Position numbers and translations under genes: made by a program. The notes below the pieces were generated by a model. The model searched no databases. It saw nothing but the letters and a program-made list of their open reading frames with translations, and was not told the DNA's origin. This document shows, piece by piece, positions 63,023 to 64,000 of a stretch of DNA of 64,000 nt. Positions within the stretch are counted from its first letter, which is position 1. Every line of letters starts with the position of its first letter. The stretch is from Ruminiclostridium papyrosolvens C7 (GTDB lineage Bacteria; Bacillota; Clostridia; Acetivibrionales; DSM-1351): positions 1 through 64,000 of the forward strand of contig NZ_ATAY01000015.1 in assembly GCF_000421965.1 (NCBI RefSeq). Reading direction: 5' to 3'.

Positions 63023-64000
63023 TTATTCGATAATCTTTGAAACGTTACCAGCACCAACTGTTCTACCACCTTCACGGATAGCGAACTTAAGTCCTTCATC
63101 CATAGCGATAGGAGTGATCAATTTGATCTTCATTGTGATGTGGTCACCAGGCATAACCATTTCTGTTCCTTCTGGAATTTCGATAACACCTGTAACGTCA
63201 GTTGTTCTGAAGTAGAACTGTGGTCTGTAACCATTGAAGAATGGCTTATGTCTTCCACCTTCAGCAGAAGTCAAAACGTAAACCTGACCTTCAAAGTAAG
63301 TGTGAGGTTTGATTGATCCTGGCTTAGCTAGAACCTGTCCTCTTTCGATTTCGTTTCTCTGAACACCTCTTAAGAGAGCACCAATATTGTCACCAGCTTG
63401 AGCTTGGTCAAGAAGCTTTCTGAACATTTCAACACCAGTTACAACAGTCTTCTTAGGAGCTTCCATCAAACCAACGATTTCAACTTCGTCTCCAACCTTA
63501 ACAATACCCTTCTCAACTCTACCAGTAGCAACAGTACCACGACCTGTGATTGAGAAAACATCCTCTACAGGCATGATAAATGGCTTGTCAGTAGCTCTTT
63601 CAGGAGTTGGGATATACTTGTCAACTTCTGCCATAAGAGCAACGATTGGAGCATATTCAGGAGCGTTTATATCAGTTGAAGTACTTTCGAGAGCCACAAG
63701 AGCTGAACCTCTTACGATAGGAGTATCATCACCTGGGAATTCATATGTGCTCAACAATTCTCTAACTTCCATTTCAACCAATTCGATAAGTTCTTCATCA
63801 TCAACCATATCGCACTTGTTCAAGAATACGATGATGTAAGGAACACCAACCTGATGTGAAAGAAGAATGTGTTCTCTTGTCTGAGGCATTGGGCCGTCAG
63901 CAGCTGAAACAACGAGGATAGCACCGTCCATCTGAGCAGCACCAGTGATCATGTTCTTAACGTAGTCGGCATGGCCTGGGCAGTCAACGTGAGCGTAGTG
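63023..64000 (-). CDS. tuf: elongation factor Tu (partial, 5' end outside window)
   Basis: The C-terminal 325 residues of EF-Tu, which delivers aminoacyl-tRNA to the ribosome. Present are DCPGH (G3) right at the window edge, NKCDM (G4), GSALVAL (G5), and domains 2 and 3 ending AGNVSKIIE. About 75 N-terminal residues with the P-loop lie beyond base 64000. Codon use is more biased than in the neighbours, as usual for a highly expressed gene. Confidence 0.98.
   Translation of the reverse strand, partial: HYAHVDCPGHADYVKNMITGAAQMDGAILVVSAADGPMPQTREHILLSHQVGVPYIIVFLNKCDMVDDEELIELVEMEVRELLSTYEFPGDDTPIVRGSALVALESTSTDINAPEYAPIVALMAEVDKYIPTPERATDKPFIMPVEDVFSITGRGTVATGRVEKGIVKVGDEVEIVGLMEAPKKTVVTGVEMFRKLLDQAQAGDNIGALLRGVQRNEIERGQVLAKPGSIKPHTYFEGQVYVLTSAEGGRHKPFFNGYRPQFYFRTTDVTGVIEIPEGTEMVMPGDHITMKIKLITPIAMDEGLKFAIREGGRTVGAGNVSKIIE

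Noticed and set aside
1..64000. CRISPR arrays, tRNA or rRNA genes, insertion sequences, prophage
   Set aside because: No regularly spaced repeats, no CCA-ended cloverleafs, no rRNA-like stretches and no transposase, integrase or phage proteins were seen on either strand.

Overview
The window is low-GC DNA with strong Shine-Dalgarno sites (GGAGG-type), sigma-A promoters and Firmicute gene order: ctsR-mcsA-mcsB-clpC, radA-disA-carD-PIN/TRAM-ispD, and long-form hpf. The anaerobic and sporulation-type genes (FprA flavodiiron protein, GGGtGRT protein, GerMN lipoprotein, sigma-E-like promoter) and the many carbohydrate genes (GH1, GH15, an ABC sugar locus with YesM/YesN regulators) point to an anaerobic, spore-forming, sugar-degrading member of the Clostridia. 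The Ruminiclostridium/Clostridium cellulolyticum group is my best guess; I cannot fix the species by reading. No rRNA, tRNA, CRISPR array, transposase or phage gene was seen.

Region by region: 1-6.4 kb holds a GH1 beta-glucosidase, PcrA helicase, a shikimate-kinase-like protein with altered motifs, and an LtaS-like sulfatase. 6.5-9.9 kb holds hpf, a cluster of DnaA boxes, a zinc-ribbon protein, a sugar nucleotidyltransferase and galE. 10-12.8 kb is a three-gene non-homologous end-joining operon (ku, ligase, LigD-type polymerase). 13-16.5 kb has a GerMN lipoprotein, an orphan histidine kinase and a thioredoxin-reductase-like flavoprotein. 16.7-18.3 kb is a run of four small uncharacterised genes, two of them preceded by mother-cell sporulation-like promoters. 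18.3-28.7 kb has a membrane protein, tex, a 42-aa ORF, uvsE, a DUF2238-like membrane protein, gtrA-like, a nucleotidyltransferase/phosphomannomutase-like fusion, an RluA-type pseudouridine synthase and a secreted SH3-CAP protein.

28.8-49.5 kb is the conserved Firmicute stress/DNA-integrity/isoprenoid block (proS, divergent ispF-like, ABC exporter, ispD, PIN/TRAM, carD, disA, radA ... clpC, mcsB, mcsA, ctsR). It is interrupted between radA and clpC by about 6.5 kb of accessory DNA: a GH15-type glycosidase, a family 2 glycosyltransferase, and a four-gene RiPP cluster (Cys-rich precursor, acyl-carrier-related protein, TIGR04066-type maturation protein, CcpM-type radical SAM/SPASM enzyme). This RiPP cluster is the strongest candidate for an unusual, poorly described system here.

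49.7-62.7 kb has the GGGtGRT/IscU-like pair, FprA, and a complete carbohydrate locus reading, in transcription order: YesM-type sensor kinase, YesN-type regulator, ABC binding protein, two permeases, an unassigned TIM-barrel glycosidase-like enzyme and a D-lyxose-isomerase-like enzyme. The window ends inside tuf (EF-Tu).
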